NCBI RefSeq assembly: GCF_902459655.1 | Contig: NZ_CABPSB010000017.1 | Location: forward strand, 1-64,000 | Reading direction: 5' to 3' | Source: Pandoraea anhela | Lineage (GTDB): Bacteria > Pseudomonadota > Gammaproteobacteria > Burkholderiales > Burkholderiaceae | Length of the DNA: 64,000 nt | Shown here: positions 35,033 through 44,293 of the stretch, one piece after another | Position numbering within the stretch: the stretch's first letter is position 1 | Layout: every line of letters starts with the position of its first letter | Program-made: the position numbers and the translations under genes | Notes under the pieces: generated by a model | Seen by the model: only the letters and a program-made list of their open reading frames with translations | What the model was told of the DNA's origin: nothing | Databases searched by the model: none

Positions 35033-35253
35033 AAAATGCCGTGGCGTGCAAGGACGCCACAAACATCGAATCCCAGCGGGAAGCCCGGCCGGGAGTTGCC
35101 GCATTACGCTAAAATTATACGGGACTTCGCCGCACTGCGGCATTTCCCCAAACCCTTGTCAGCCTGCGCCTACATTCGCCTGCGCCGTTGCCTGCACCGT
35201 CGTCGGACCGCGAGTCGGGCAGGTCGCGACAGCCCAAGTTTCGGTCCACCCGC

Positions 35254-35277
35254 ACCGGCCTCACGAGGCCGGTTTTG
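35254..35277 (+). terminator. Intrinsic terminator upstream of the flippase gene
   Basis: ACCGGCCT-CACG-AGGCCGGT followed by TTTGC. It lies 37 bp before the flippase ATG, so either a short RNA ends here or the hairpin attenuates the glycan operon. Confidence 0.65.
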
Positions 35278-35313
35278 CTTATCTTGAGAACGAGTGAGAC
35301 GCGCGAGCGCCAC

Positions 35314-36540
35314 ATGCCCTACCGAACGTACCGGACCATCTTACGCAACATCCTCTGGATGCTGACCGAGCGCGGCGCGCAGATCGCCGGCGGCATCGCG
35401 GTCTCCGGCCTGCTCGCCCGCAGTCTCGGCGCCGCGCAATTCGGCCTGTTCCAGTACGCACAATCGCTCGTGTTTCTCGCGGCCTCGCTCACGTTGCTGT
35501 GCGGCAGCGAAGTCGTGGTGCCGCGGCTGGTCGGCAAGCCCGAAGCCGAGCAACGTACCGTCATCGCTCACGCGTTCGTGCTGCGACTGGCCGCCGCCGC
35601 CGTCGCCTATACGCTGCTCACGATCTACGTCGTTTGCTTCGCCGAATCGAATCTCGTCGCCGTAACGCTATGGCTCGGCGTCGCGCTGTGGTTTCGCGAG
35701 CCATCGGGCATCGTGATCGCCTGGCTGCAAGCGCGGACCTTCAACCGGCCCAGCGTGACGGCCAACCTGTGTGCGCTCGGCGTGAAGCTCGCGCTCGTGG
35801 CGGTGCTGTTCGTCACGCACGCCGATGTCACAGCCTTCGCCATCGTCTACGCCGTGGAGGCCGTCGTCGCAGCCGCTTTGCTCGTACGCTATTACCTGAA
35901 GCACTCGCCGAAGACGCGCATCGTCTGGCGTCGCACGCTGCTGCTCGAACTGCTCGCCAGCGGTGCGACCTTCTGGGGCGGGCTGATGCTCATGATTCTG
36001 TTCAAGCGCATCGATCAGCTCGTGCTCAAACCGATCGTCCCGCTGGCGGAACTCGGCGCTTACGCGGCCGCCATGCAGATCACGGAGAACTTCGTGCTCG
36101 TCGCGCCGATCATCGCGAATTCACTCGCGCCGCAACTCATCTTTCAGACGACGGACAATGTCATGGCCCGACGCAACACCGTTCGGGCCGTCTGGCTGAT
36201 GGTCGCCGCCGGGGCCAGTCTGGCCGTGCCGATCGCGTTGCTCGCACCATGGATCGTCCATCTGATCTACGGCGCCGGCTTTGCCGAGTCGGCGCAGATT
36301 CTGCGCATCTCCGCATTGATGGGCATTCTCGTGTTCGCCGATGCCGCGCTGAACCTCACCCTCATCCGGCGCGGCGCAGGACGCTGGGTCATCGCGAAAT
36401 GGCTGTGTGCAGCGCTGGTTGCGTTCGCTGTCGTGCGCGGTCTGGCGCCGCAGCTCGGCGCCCTCGCCGGCGCGCTGGGCTACGGGGCAGGCTACGCTGC
36501 GGCGCTGATTCTCGGCGTGTGGCTGCTGCGACGGGACTAA
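35314..36540 (+). CDS. Wzx-type polysaccharide flippase
   Basis: A 408-residue membrane protein of the MOP (oligosaccharide flippase) superfamily with about 12 helices; RTILRNILWMLTERGAQIAG at the start and LLELLASGATFWGGLMLMIL in the second half fit Wzx/PST transporters. It flips undecaprenyl-linked glycan units to the periplasm. First gene of a five-gene glycan cluster on the plus strand (35,314-41,040). I used the ATG at 35314; a longer frame would cover the terminator. Confidence 0.85.
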   Translation: MPYRTYRTILRNILWMLTERGAQIAGGIAVSGLLARSLGAAQFGLFQYAQSLVFLAASLTLLCGSEVVVPRLVGKPEAEQRTVIAHAFVLRLAAAAVAYTLLTIYVVCFAESNLVAVTLWLGVALWFREPSGIVIAWLQARTFNRPSVTANLCALGVKLALVAVLFVTHADVTAFAIVYAVEAVVAAALLVRYYLKHSPKTRIVWRRTLLLELLASGATFWGGLMLMILFKRIDQLVLKPIVPLAELGAYAAAMQITENFVLVAPIIANSLAPQLIFQTTDNVMARRNTVRAVWLMVAAGASLAVPIALLAPWIVHLIYGAGFAESAQILRISALMGILVFADAALNLTLIRRGAGRWVIAKWLCAALVAFAVVRGLAPQLGALAGALGYGAGYAAALILGVWLLRRD

Positions 36541-36544
36541 GGCG

Positions 36545-37660
36545 ATGACGACGATCGATTCACGCACATCGCCTGGCGGCGCCCGCACCCTCTGCCTGTT
36601 CACGGGTACGCTCGCCGCGTTCGCCGGTGCGGAGCGCGCCACCGCCACGCTCGCCAACGCGCTCGCCGCGCGCGGACATCGCGTGCATGTCCTCTCGCTG
36701 TGGGGACACGCGCCCGTGTTCCCGCTCTCGCCCGACGTCGTGCACCATGCGATGTTCGAGGCGCGCGTCGCGTTCAAGCGCCATTACCCGTCGATCGTGT
36801 GTCAGTTCAGGCGCTACGTGCTTGAACACGGTATCGAGGTGATGGTGGACGTCGACCCGATGCTTGCCCTTTACACCGTGCCGGCCACGCTGGGACTTGC
36901 CGTACGACGCATCGCCTGGGAACACAGCACCTATGCGAGCGACCTCGGCCGCCGCGCGCGCCGCTGGGCACGTGCGCTCGCGGCGCGGCGCTACGACGCC
37001 GTCGTCGTGCTCACCGATGCCGACCGCAAGGCGTGGCAGACGCACCATCCCCATGCCCGCGCGCAGTTCGTCACGTTACCGAACCCCCTCGGCATTCCCA
37101 TGCCGGACATCGCCCCTGAACACGCAGACGAGCGCTGCATACTCGCCGTCGGACGTCTCGTGCCGGAAAAGGGATTCGACCGCCTGATCGACGCATGGTC
37201 GCGTATCGCCCACGACGCGCCGGGCTGGCGCGTGCGGATCGTCGGCGACGGGCCGCTGCGCGACGCCCTGATCGCGCAGGCGCGCAGCGCAGGCGTGGCC
37301 GATTCGGTACAGGTCTTGCCGGCCGTCGCCGAAATTGCGCAGCACTATGCGCAGGCATCGATCTACTGCCTGCCCTCGCGTCGCGAGAGCTTCGGCCTCG
37401 TGCTCATTGAAACGCAGGCCTACGCCGTGCCTATCGTGGCGTTCGCCGCCGACGCCGGGCCGCGCGCGCTGCTGCATCACGGCATCGACAGTCTGGTCGT
37501 GAACGACGGCGACATCGCCGCGCTGGCCGAGGCGTTGCGCCGGCTGATCGGCGACGCCCCCCTGCGTCGCCAACTTGGGCGGGCGGGTTACGCCCATGCG
37601 CAGCACTTCCGAGCCGACGCCATCGCCGCGCGCTGGGAAGCGCTTTGGGAGACACGATGA
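36545..37660 (+). CDS. Glycosyltransferase, GT4 family
   Basis: A 371-residue GT-B fold enzyme using a nucleotide-sugar donor. N-terminal FTGTLAAFAGAERATATLAN is the acceptor domain. The donor domain has ILAVGRLVPEKGFDRLIDAW and the E-x7-E region SRRESFGLVLIETQAYAVP. It follows the flippase by four bases and overlaps the next transferase as ATGA. The sugar specificity cannot be read from sequence. Confidence 0.88.
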   Translation: MTTIDSRTSPGGARTLCLFTGTLAAFAGAERATATLANALAARGHRVHVLSLWGHAPVFPLSPDVVHHAMFEARVAFKRHYPSIVCQFRRYVLEHGIEVMVDVDPMLALYTVPATLGLAVRRIAWEHSTYASDLGRRARRWARALAARRYDAVVVLTDADRKAWQTHHPHARAQFVTLPNPLGIPMPDIAPEHADERCILAVGRLVPEKGFDRLIDAWSRIAHDAPGWRVRIVGDGPLRDALIAQARSAGVADSVQVLPAVAEIAQHYAQASIYCLPSRRESFGLVLIETQAYAVPIVAFAADAGPRALLHHGIDSLVVNDGDIAALAEALRRLIGDAPLRRQLGRAGYAHAQHFRADAIAARWEALWETR

Positions 37661-38793
37661 AAATCGCCCTGTTCGTCACTGGCCTGCAACTCGGCGGTGC
37701 GGAAACGCAAGTCGCGGATCTCGCGCGCGGCTTTCTCGCGCGCGGTCACGACGTCGCACTCATCTCGCTGACCGGCCCATGCACGATCGCGCTGCCGCAG
37801 TCCCCACGTCTCACGCTCGTGGAACTGAGAGCCGGCAAATCGCCGCACTCGCTGCTCGGCGCCATGTTGCGTTTCACCGCATATTTGCGCGAGTGGCAGC
37901 CCGACGTCGTCCACGCGCACATGGTGCATGCGAATCTGATGGCGCGTGTCGCGCGGTGGTTCGTCGCGATGCCGGTGCTGGTCACCAGCGCGCACAGCCG
38001 CAACGAAGGCGGCCGCGCGCGCATGCTGGCGTATCGGCTGACCGACCGGTGGACCGACCTCACGACCAACGTGAGCGACGACGCCGTCGCCGCATTCGTC
38101 GCCCAGCGTGCCGCGCCTGCCGCACGCATCGTGAGCATGCCCAACGGCATCGACACCGCACGCTACCGTCCCGATACGCAAGTGCGCGTGCATTGGCGCG
38201 AGATGTTGTTGGGCCCCGGCAGCGCCGCGGCGACTACGCCCGTCGTGTTTGCCGCAGGGCGCATGGTCGAAGCGAAGGATTATCCGACGTTGGTCGACGC
38301 CTTCGTCCACGTGTTGGAGGGCATGCCCGACGCCCGCCTTTTCATCGCGGGCGAAGGCCCGTTACGCGCTCAGGTGCAATCGCTGATCGACGCGAAGGGC
38401 GTAGCGCACGCCATCACGCTGCTCGGCCGACGCAACGATGTGGCGCAGTTGCTCTGTGCAGCCGACGTCTATGCGATGTCGTCTGCCTGGGAAGGACTGC
38501 CACTCGTGGTCGGCGAGGCGATGGCGAGCGCGCTGACGATCGTCTCCACCGACTGCGGGGGCGTTCGCGAGCTGACCGGCGAGCGACCTCACAACACACT
38601 CGTGCCCGTGGGCGACGCCGCTGCCCTCGGCGACGCGCTGCTGCGTCACCTGCGCACAGCGCCGAGCGAACGGCTCGCTGCCGGCGCCGGGAACCGGCAA
38701 CGCATCGTGGCGCACTACTCGCTCGACGCCATCGTCACGCGCTGGATTGCAACGTACACAAGCTTGCGCAACGCCCGTCATGCAAACGCCTGA
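37657..38793 (+). CDS. Glycosyltransferase, GT4 family
   Basis: A 378-residue GT-B enzyme. FVTGLQLGGAETQVADLARG at the N-terminus is the classic GGAE loop of GT4. The donor half has FAAGRMVEAKDYPTLVDAFV and SSAWEGLPLVVGEAMASALT. ATGA overlap with the preceding transferase shows tight co-expression. It probably adds one residue of the repeat unit flipped by the Wzx protein; donor and linkage unknown. Confidence 0.88.
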   Translation: MKIALFVTGLQLGGAETQVADLARGFLARGHDVALISLTGPCTIALPQSPRLTLVELRAGKSPHSLLGAMLRFTAYLREWQPDVVHAHMVHANLMARVARWFVAMPVLVTSAHSRNEGGRARMLAYRLTDRWTDLTTNVSDDAVAAFVAQRAAPAARIVSMPNGIDTARYRPDTQVRVHWREMLLGPGSAAATTPVVFAAGRMVEAKDYPTLVDAFVHVLEGMPDARLFIAGEGPLRAQVQSLIDAKGVAHAITLLGRRNDVAQLLCAADVYAMSSAWEGLPLVVGEAMASALTIVSTDCGGVRELTGERPHNTLVPVGDAAALGDALLRHLRTAPSERLAAGAGNRQRIVAHYSLDAIVTRWIATYTSLRNARHANA

Positions 38794-38812
38794 CTCCATC
38801 AGAACATCGTCA

Positions 38813-39955
38813 ATGTCATCTCCGGTCCTGCTCTGCTCCAACACGTTCTGGTCGATCTACAACTTCCGGCGGGGGCCGATTGCGGCCCTGCTCGCGGCAG
38901 GACACCCGGTCCATGTCGCCGCACCGGACGACGAATTCGCCGCCAGACTCGCGCAGATGGGATGCGTCGTGCATCGGGTGCCGATGGCGGCGAAGGGACA
39001 GAACCCCCTTCAGGATCTCGGGCTGATGTGGCGGTTGTACCGGCTCTATCGGCAAATCCGGCCGGCCGTCGTCTTCCACTACACCATCAAGCCGAACATC
39101 TACGGCGCTATCGCCGCCCGTTTCGCCCGTATTCCCGCCGTGTCGATGACGACCGGCCTCGGCTACGTCTTCATCCGCGAATCGATCACCACGCGTCTGG
39201 CTCGCCGGCTATATCGCGTGGCGTTCCGGCACACGCTCGAGAACTGGTTCCTGAACGTCGAGGATCATCGCGCGTTCGTCGATGGCGGACTCGTGGCGCT
39301 CGCCAAGACACGTCTGCTGCCCGGCGAAGGCGTCGATCTCACGCATTTCGCGCGAGCGCCGTGGCCACCGTCGGCCACCCCGCCCGACGCGCCGCCGTCG
39401 CCCATGCGATATCTTCTGATCGCGCGCCTGCTGCGCGACAAAGGCGTGCTCGAGTATGTGGAGGCGGCACGCGCGTTGCGCGCCGAGATGCCGCACGTCG
39501 TCTTCCAGATCCTCGGAGCGGCAGACGTCGAAAACCCGACGGCGATCACGCGGGCGGAAGTCGAGGCATGGCAACGCGAGGGCGTCGTCGAATATCTCGG
39601 CACGACCCACGATGTGCGCCCCTTCATTGCAAACGCGCATTGCGTAGTGCTGCCTTCCTACCGCGAAGGTCTGTCGCGCACATTGCTCGAAGCCGCCGCC
39701 ATGGGCCGCCCCCTGATCGCCACGGACGTACCGGGGTGCCGCGATGTCATCGACGACGGTGTCACCGGCTACCTCGTTGCGGCGCGCGACGCCGCTGCGC
39801 TGACCGCCCGCCTGCGCACCGTAGCGGTCACACCGGCCACGGCGCTTGCGCAGATGGGCGATGCCGGGCGTGCTAAAGTAGCGCGCGAATTCGACGAACA
39901 CGTCGTCATTGCAGAGTATTTTCGGATTCTCGGATCCCTTCCCGCATCATGCTGA
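38813..39955 (+). CDS. Glycosyltransferase, GT4 family (PglA/galacturonosyltransferase-like)
   Basis: A 380-residue GT-B enzyme. LLCSNTFWSIYNFRRGPIAA, FHYTIKPNIYGAIAARFARI and SMTTGLGYVF are characteristic of the PglA/CapM-like branch, which often transfers the second sugar onto undecaprenyl-PP-linked acceptors. C-terminal SYREGLSRTLLEAAAMGRPL is the donor site. The ATG at 38813 fits the family N-terminus; 38780 is an alternative overlapping the previous gene. It overlaps the WecA-like gene by 7 bp. Confidence 0.88.
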   Translation: MSSPVLLCSNTFWSIYNFRRGPIAALLAAGHPVHVAAPDDEFAARLAQMGCVVHRVPMAAKGQNPLQDLGLMWRLYRLYRQIRPAVVFHYTIKPNIYGAIAARFARIPAVSMTTGLGYVFIRESITTRLARRLYRVAFRHTLENWFLNVEDHRAFVDGGLVALAKTRLLPGEGVDLTHFARAPWPPSATPPDAPPSPMRYLLIARLLRDKGVLEYVEAARALRAEMPHVVFQILGAADVENPTAITRAEVEAWQREGVVEYLGTTHDVRPFIANAHCVVLPSYREGLSRTLLEAAAMGRPLIATDVPGCRDVIDDGVTGYLVAARDAAALTARLRTVAVTPATALAQMGDAGRAKVAREFDEHVVIAEYFRILGSLPASC

Positions 39956-41040
39956 GCCTTGTCATCGCCCTCGTGGTGTCGTTTGTCGCGACGCTGCTGA
40001 TCGTCCGTTACGCGCACGTTCATTCTCGTTTCTCCGGCGATAGCGATGTTGCCGGCGTGCAGAAGTTTCACGTGCGCCCGGTGCCGCGTATCGGCGGCGT
40101 GGGCATTCTCGCCGGGCTGCTCGTCGCGGGGACGGCGCTCAGTCTTTCGTACCCGATCGTCTCGCGCGACATTCTGTTGCTGGTCGCGTGCGGCCTGCCT
40201 GCATTTCTGTCCGGCTTCATCGAAGACCTGACCAAGAAGGTGTCGCCCACCGCACGGCTGATCTGCACGATGTTCGCCGCGCTGCTGGCCTGGCTGGTGC
40301 TCGATATCCACATCACCCGCGTCGACATCGGCGTGGCCGACCGGGCACTGGCCATCGCGGCGGTATCGGTGCCGCTCACGGTACTGTGCGTGGCCGGCAT
40401 GGCCAACGCCGTGAACATCATCGACGGCTTCAACGGTCTTGCCGCCATGGTCGCGATGATCATGTTCGCCTCGCTGGGCTACGTCGGGTTTCAGGTGCAG
40501 GACCCGATCGTACTCACCACGTCGATGATCATGGTCGGCGCCATCCTGGGCTTCTTCATCTTCAACTTCCCCGGCGGGCTAATCTTCCTGGGTGACGGCG
40601 GCGCGTATTTCCTGGGTTTCATGCTCGCCGAAATCGCCGTGCTGCTCGTGATGCGCAACCCGCAGGTGTCGCCGTGGTATCCCGCGCTGATGGTGATTTA
40701 TCCCGCGTTCGAAGTCTGCTTCTCGATCTATCGCAAGCGCTTCGTGCGCGGCATCTCGCCGGGCATTCCCGACGGCGTGCATCTGCACATGCTCGTGTAT
40801 AAACGACTGATGCGCTGGGCCGCGGGCGCACGCACGGCCAGTGCGCTCACGCAACGCAATTCTTTGACCTCCCCCTACCTTTGGCTGCTATGCTTGCTGG
40901 CAGTGATCCCCGCGACGGTCTTCTGGCGGCATAGCGTGGTGCTGGCACTGTGCTGCGTCGCCTTCATGGTGACGTATGTGTGGCTGTACCTGAGCATCGT
41001 CCGCTTCAAAGCACCGCGCTGGCTGATCTACAAGAAATGA
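39949..41040 (+). CDS. WecA/MraY-like undecaprenyl-phosphate sugar-1-phosphate transferase
   Basis: A 363-residue polytopic enzyme (about 10-11 helices) that starts glycan synthesis by moving a HexNAc-1-phosphate to undecaprenyl phosphate. Conserved loops are present: FHVRPVPRIGGVGILAG, the Mg-binding NAVNIIDGFNGLAAM, FLGDGGAYFLGF and GIPDGVHLHMLVYKR (HIHH-like carbohydrate loop). Last gene of the glycan cluster; the initiating enzyme for the three GT4 proteins before it. It could be a WbpL-type for O-antigen or protein glycosylation. Confidence 0.92.
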   Translation: MLSLVIALVVSFVATLLIVRYAHVHSRFSGDSDVAGVQKFHVRPVPRIGGVGILAGLLVAGTALSLSYPIVSRDILLLVACGLPAFLSGFIEDLTKKVSPTARLICTMFAALLAWLVLDIHITRVDIGVADRALAIAAVSVPLTVLCVAGMANAVNIIDGFNGLAAMVAMIMFASLGYVGFQVQDPIVLTTSMIMVGAILGFFIFNFPGGLIFLGDGGAYFLGFMLAEIAVLLVMRNPQVSPWYPALMVIYPAFEVCFSIYRKRFVRGISPGIPDGVHLHMLVYKRLMRWAAGARTASALTQRNSLTSPYLWLLCLLAVIPATVFWRHSVVLALCCVAFMVTYVWLYLSIVRFKAPRWLIYKK

Positions 41041-41133
41041 ACGACCACGGGGGCGGCGCACCGAAAGTGCGCGGCTGCGGCACACGCAATCCCCCGGATC
41101 GGGACAACAAGACAAGACAGCGCCACCAACGCG

Positions 41134-42144
41134 ATGCGTGACATCTATGCCATCGGCGACCTGCAAGGTTGCCAAACGTCGTTCGAACAACTGCTCGCGC
41201 GCCTGCCGCAAGACGCCGATCTCTGGCTCGCCGGCGATCTCATCAATCGCGGGCCGCGCTCGCTCGATACGCTGCGCCAGGTCATGGCGCTGGGCGAGCG
41301 TGTCACCGCCGTGCTCGGCAATCACGATTTGCATCTGCTGGCGGTCGCCGCCGGCGTGCGTCAGGCGCACGGCAGCGATACGCTCGACGACATTCTCAAC
41401 GCCCCCGACCGCGATGCCCTCATCGACTGGGTGCGCCGTCAGCCGTTGGCGCACTTCGCGCACGGGCATCTGATGGTGCACGCCGGTGTACTGCCGCAAT
41501 GGGATGCCGAACAGGTCGTCGCGCTCGCCCGCGATGTCGAGACGCAGTTGCGCAGCCCGGACTGGAAAGCGTTCCTCTCGCGCATGTTCGGCAATCAACC
41601 CGATCAATGGCACGAAGGACTGAGCGACGAGGACCGTCGTCGTCTCACGATCAACGCCCTCACCCGCATGCGTTTTTGCAGCGCGGACGGACGCATCGAC
41701 TTCAAGATCAAGGAAGGCGCCGACGCCGCCACCGACGCCCTGAAGCCATGGTTCGACGTGCCGGGCCGACGCACCGCAGATGTCACGATGGTCTTCGGTC
41801 ACTGGTCGGCGCTCGGGCTCGTGATGCGCGACAAGGTGCTCGGACTCGACACGGGCTGCGTGTGGGGCGGCAAGCTCACGGCCGTGAAGCTCGCCGCGTC
41901 GCCGGCGGGTCGCCAACTGATTCAGATCGACTGCCCGCAGATTCGCGACCCACTCGCGTCGGGCGACAAGAAGCGCAGCAAGATGAAAACGGCGGACAAG
42001 GCCGAAGACGCGCTCAAAGCCGCCAAAGCCGAGAAGCTCGACAAGTTCGGCAAAGCAGCGCGCAAGCTGGAGAAGCTGGAGAAAGCGGCGAAGGCAGACA
42101 AGTCGGACAAGTCGGACAGGGGAGCGAAGCGCAAAGGCGAGTGA
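41134..42144 (+). CDS. apaH: Bis(5'-nucleosyl)-tetraphosphatase, symmetrical
   Basis: Hydrolyses Ap4A to two ADP and can remove Np4 caps from RNA. 336 residues. Metallophosphatase motifs include IYAIGDLQGCQ (DxH-like first motif with D and Q), LAGDLINRGPRSLDTLR, LGNHDLHLLAVA and VFGHWSALG. The last 60 residues are a Lys/Ala-rich, probably disordered tail absent from the E. coli enzyme (about 280 residues); repeats such as KLEKLEKAAKADKSDKSD suggest slippage expansion. Confidence 0.94.
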   Translation: MRDIYAIGDLQGCQTSFEQLLARLPQDADLWLAGDLINRGPRSLDTLRQVMALGERVTAVLGNHDLHLLAVAAGVRQAHGSDTLDDILNAPDRDALIDWVRRQPLAHFAHGHLMVHAGVLPQWDAEQVVALARDVETQLRSPDWKAFLSRMFGNQPDQWHEGLSDEDRRRLTINALTRMRFCSADGRIDFKIKEGADAATDALKPWFDVPGRRTADVTMVFGHWSALGLVMRDKVLGLDTGCVWGGKLTAVKLAASPAGRQLIQIDCPQIRDPLASGDKKRSKMKTADKAEDALKAAKAEKLDKFGKAARKLEKLEKAAKADKSDKSDRGAKRKGE

Positions 42145-42174
42145 TCGCCGGACCGGTTCGCGCGTCGCGGGGTT

Positions 42175-43005
42175 TCAGACCTGTACCGCCTGTGCGGCAT
42201 CGTCCTCTTCGTCACCCAATGTCAGCGGTTGCGATCCGACTGCACCATTCGCCGGCAACACCGCTTCGGGCAGGAAGCACTGCAACGCGGCCCCGACGGC
42301 CTGCTGTGCCCCGAGGGTGAATTCGCGACGATGCTGCCCCGGCTGCGGATACTGCGGCGCACCGATCGACAGACGCACCGTCATCGGGGGCGCCCTCAGA
42401 ATCATGTCGATGGATTCGATCAGACTCGTCTCGCCGATATAAGCCGGCGCCATCGTGTGGCGTCCGCTCGCAGCATCGGTGTAGAACAGGCACATCGGCT
42501 GCACCGGCTTGCCCGTCGACACCGGTGCTTGCAGCAGATTGGCATGGAACGGCAGCAGACTGCGTCCGTCCGTTGTGGTGCCTTCCGGGAAGACCGTGAT
42601 GATGTCGCCGTCTCGCAGGCAATCGGACAGGTAATGCATGATGCGGCGCGCGTCTGCACGACGCTCGCGTTGCAGGAAGATGGTGCGCGTCTGCACGCAC
42701 AGCCAGCCGACGAGCGGCCAATGGCGAATCTCCGCCTTGGCGACGAAACGCACCGGCTGCCACGCGTTGAGCGCGAAGATGTCGATCCACGACACGTGAT
42801 TGCACAACAGCATCACGCCGCCTTCAGGCACCGGCGCGTGTTGCTCGACTTCGAGACGCATGCCGCACAATTTCAACAGCTTTTGCGACCACGCGCGAAT
42901 GCGACGGTCCTTCTGTGCTTGCGACAGAAACGGGAACAAGGTCGCTGCGGTCAGCATGCCGCGCGCAAGGTGCAGGCCCAGACGAAGTTTTTTGATCAAC
43001 AGCAC
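42175..43005 (-). CDS. plsC: 1-acyl-sn-glycerol-3-phosphate acyltransferase
   Basis: Membrane-associated acyltransferase making phosphatidic acid from lysophosphatidic acid. 276 residues. HX4D motif in LLCNHVSWIDIFAL, FPEGTTTDG in the third block, and an N-terminal hydrophobic anchor. The start is GTG at 43005 preceded by AGGAT. It is 12 bp downstream of the dihydroorotase stop on the same strand, so it may be co-transcribed with pyrBC'. Confidence 0.92.
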   Translation of the reverse strand: MLLIKKLRLGLHLARGMLTAATLFPFLSQAQKDRRIRAWSQKLLKLCGMRLEVEQHAPVPEGGVMLLCNHVSWIDIFALNAWQPVRFVAKAEIRHWPLVGWLCVQTRTIFLQRERRADARRIMHYLSDCLRDGDIITVFPEGTTTDGRSLLPFHANLLQAPVSTGKPVQPMCLFYTDAASGRHTMAPAYIGETSLIESIDMILRAPPMTVRLSIGAPQYPQPGQHRREFTLGAQQAVGAALQCFLPEAVLPANGAVGSQPLTLGDEEDDAAQAVQV

Positions 43006-43017
43006 GGCAATCGCATC

Positions 43018-44286
43018 CTAGACGGCGAGCGCTTCGTACGCCACGCGGCCACCGACCAGCGTGAGCCGTACCTGGCCCGGTAATTCATATCCCAGAAACG
43101 GGGTGTTGTGACCTGCACTGCGCAGATGCGGCGCGGACACGGTCCAGTGTGTCGACGGCGCAAAGACACAAACGTCTGCGGGCTGGCCGACCGACAGGCG
43201 ACCCGCCCCCGGGGCAACCGCCGTCAGGCGTTGTCCCGGCCCGTGCGTGACGCGGGCGAGCGCGTCGACAAGCGGCACACGCGCCGCTTCGGCCCACTTC
43301 AACACCAGCGACAGCAGCAATTCGAGCCCCGTGGCGCCCGGCGTCGCTTCCGCGAAGGGCACGAGACGAGCGTCGGCAGCAAGCGGCGTGTGATCCGAAC
43401 AGATAGCATCAATCGTACCGTCGCGCGCAGCGTCGCGCACGGCCTCACGGTCGCGTTGAGTCCGCAGCGGCGGGTCGAGCCGGTACTGGGCATCGAAGTA
43501 CCCGATGTCCATGTCCGTGAGGTGGAGGTGATGCGCGGCAACGTCGCATGTCACCGGCAGTCCTTCGGCTTTCGCCGCGCGCACCAGCGCCAGTCCGGCG
43601 GCGGACGACAGGCGGCAAAGGTGCACGCGTGTACCCGTGACCCGCACCAGCTCGAGAATCGTATGCAGGGCGATGGTCTCGGCGACCACCGGAATGCCCG
43701 CCAGTCCGAGACGCGACGCGACCGCTCCGCTTGCCGCCACACCGCCCGCCGCCAGCGACGCGTCCTGCGCGCGCAGCCATACCGTCAGTCCGAAGGTACC
43801 GGCGTATTGCAGCGCGCGCAGCAGCGTCCGGTGATCCGCCATCGCGGCGTTCGCCTGCGACAAACCGATGCAACCCGCCCGCGTCAATTGCGCCATTTCG
43901 GTGAGTTCGCGTCCTGCCAGCCCGACCGTCAGCGCCCCGAGCGGATGGAGCTGCGCAGAATGCGTCGCGCGGGCGCGCAATTGCAGCATCTCCACGAGGT
44001 CGGGTTCGTCGAGCACCGGATCGGTGTCGGGCGGGCAGACGACGCGCGTGACGCCACCGGCGAGCGCCGCCGCCCCTTCCGTCGCCGCCGTCACACGGCG
44101 CGCCGACAGATCGACCAGTCCCGGAGCGATCAGCATGCCCGTGGCGTCCACGGTGCGCTCGGCAGTGAAGTCGGCAGGCGACATGTCCAGCGCAACGATG
44201 TTGCCGTCGGCAATGTAGACGTCTTGCACACAATCGGTACGTGTGGCGGGATCGACGACGCGGCCACCCTTCAGATGCAGTTTCAT
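43018..44286 (-). CDS. pyrC: Dihydroorotase-like protein PyrC' (metal motif lost)
   Basis: A 422-residue amidohydrolase-fold protein in the dihydroorotase position after pyrB. True dihydroorotases have a metal-binding HxH after PGxxD; here the segment reads PGLVDLSARR, with Ser61 and Arg63 in place of both His. A downstream CSDHTPLA motif is retained. In Pseudomonas an inactive PyrC' is required for assembly of the PyrB complex, and this protein fits that role. An active dihydroorotase should exist elsewhere in the genome. Gap to pyrB is 7 bp. Confidence 0.9.
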   Translation of the reverse strand: MKLHLKGGRVVDPATRTDCVQDVYIADGNIVALDMSPADFTAERTVDATGMLIAPGLVDLSARRVTAATEGAAALAGGVTRVVCPPDTDPVLDEPDLVEMLQLRARATHSAQLHPLGALTVGLAGRELTEMAQLTRAGCIGLSQANAAMADHRTLLRALQYAGTFGLTVWLRAQDASLAAGGVAASGAVASRLGLAGIPVVAETIALHTILELVRVTGTRVHLCRLSSAAGLALVRAAKAEGLPVTCDVAAHHLHLTDMDIGYFDAQYRLDPPLRTQRDREAVRDAARDGTIDAICSDHTPLAADARLVPFAEATPGATGLELLLSLVLKWAEAARVPLVDALARVTHGPGQRLTAVAPGAGRLSVGQPADVCVFAPSTHWTVSAPHLRSAGHNTPFLGYELPGQVRLTLVGGRVAYEALAV

Positions 44287-44293
44287 GGCGCGC

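Larger units (their letters stand above)
34921..35313. other. Intergenic region with 14-bp repeats and a terminator
   Basis: 393 bp between the divergent mutase and flippase genes. It holds three 14-bp direct repeats (34991-35032), an AT-rich patch AAAATTATAC (35111-35120) that may be a -10, and an intrinsic terminator at 35254-35277. A transcript of about 150 nt between the latter two is possible but unsupported by a good -35. No protein gene is credible here. Confidence 0.5.
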
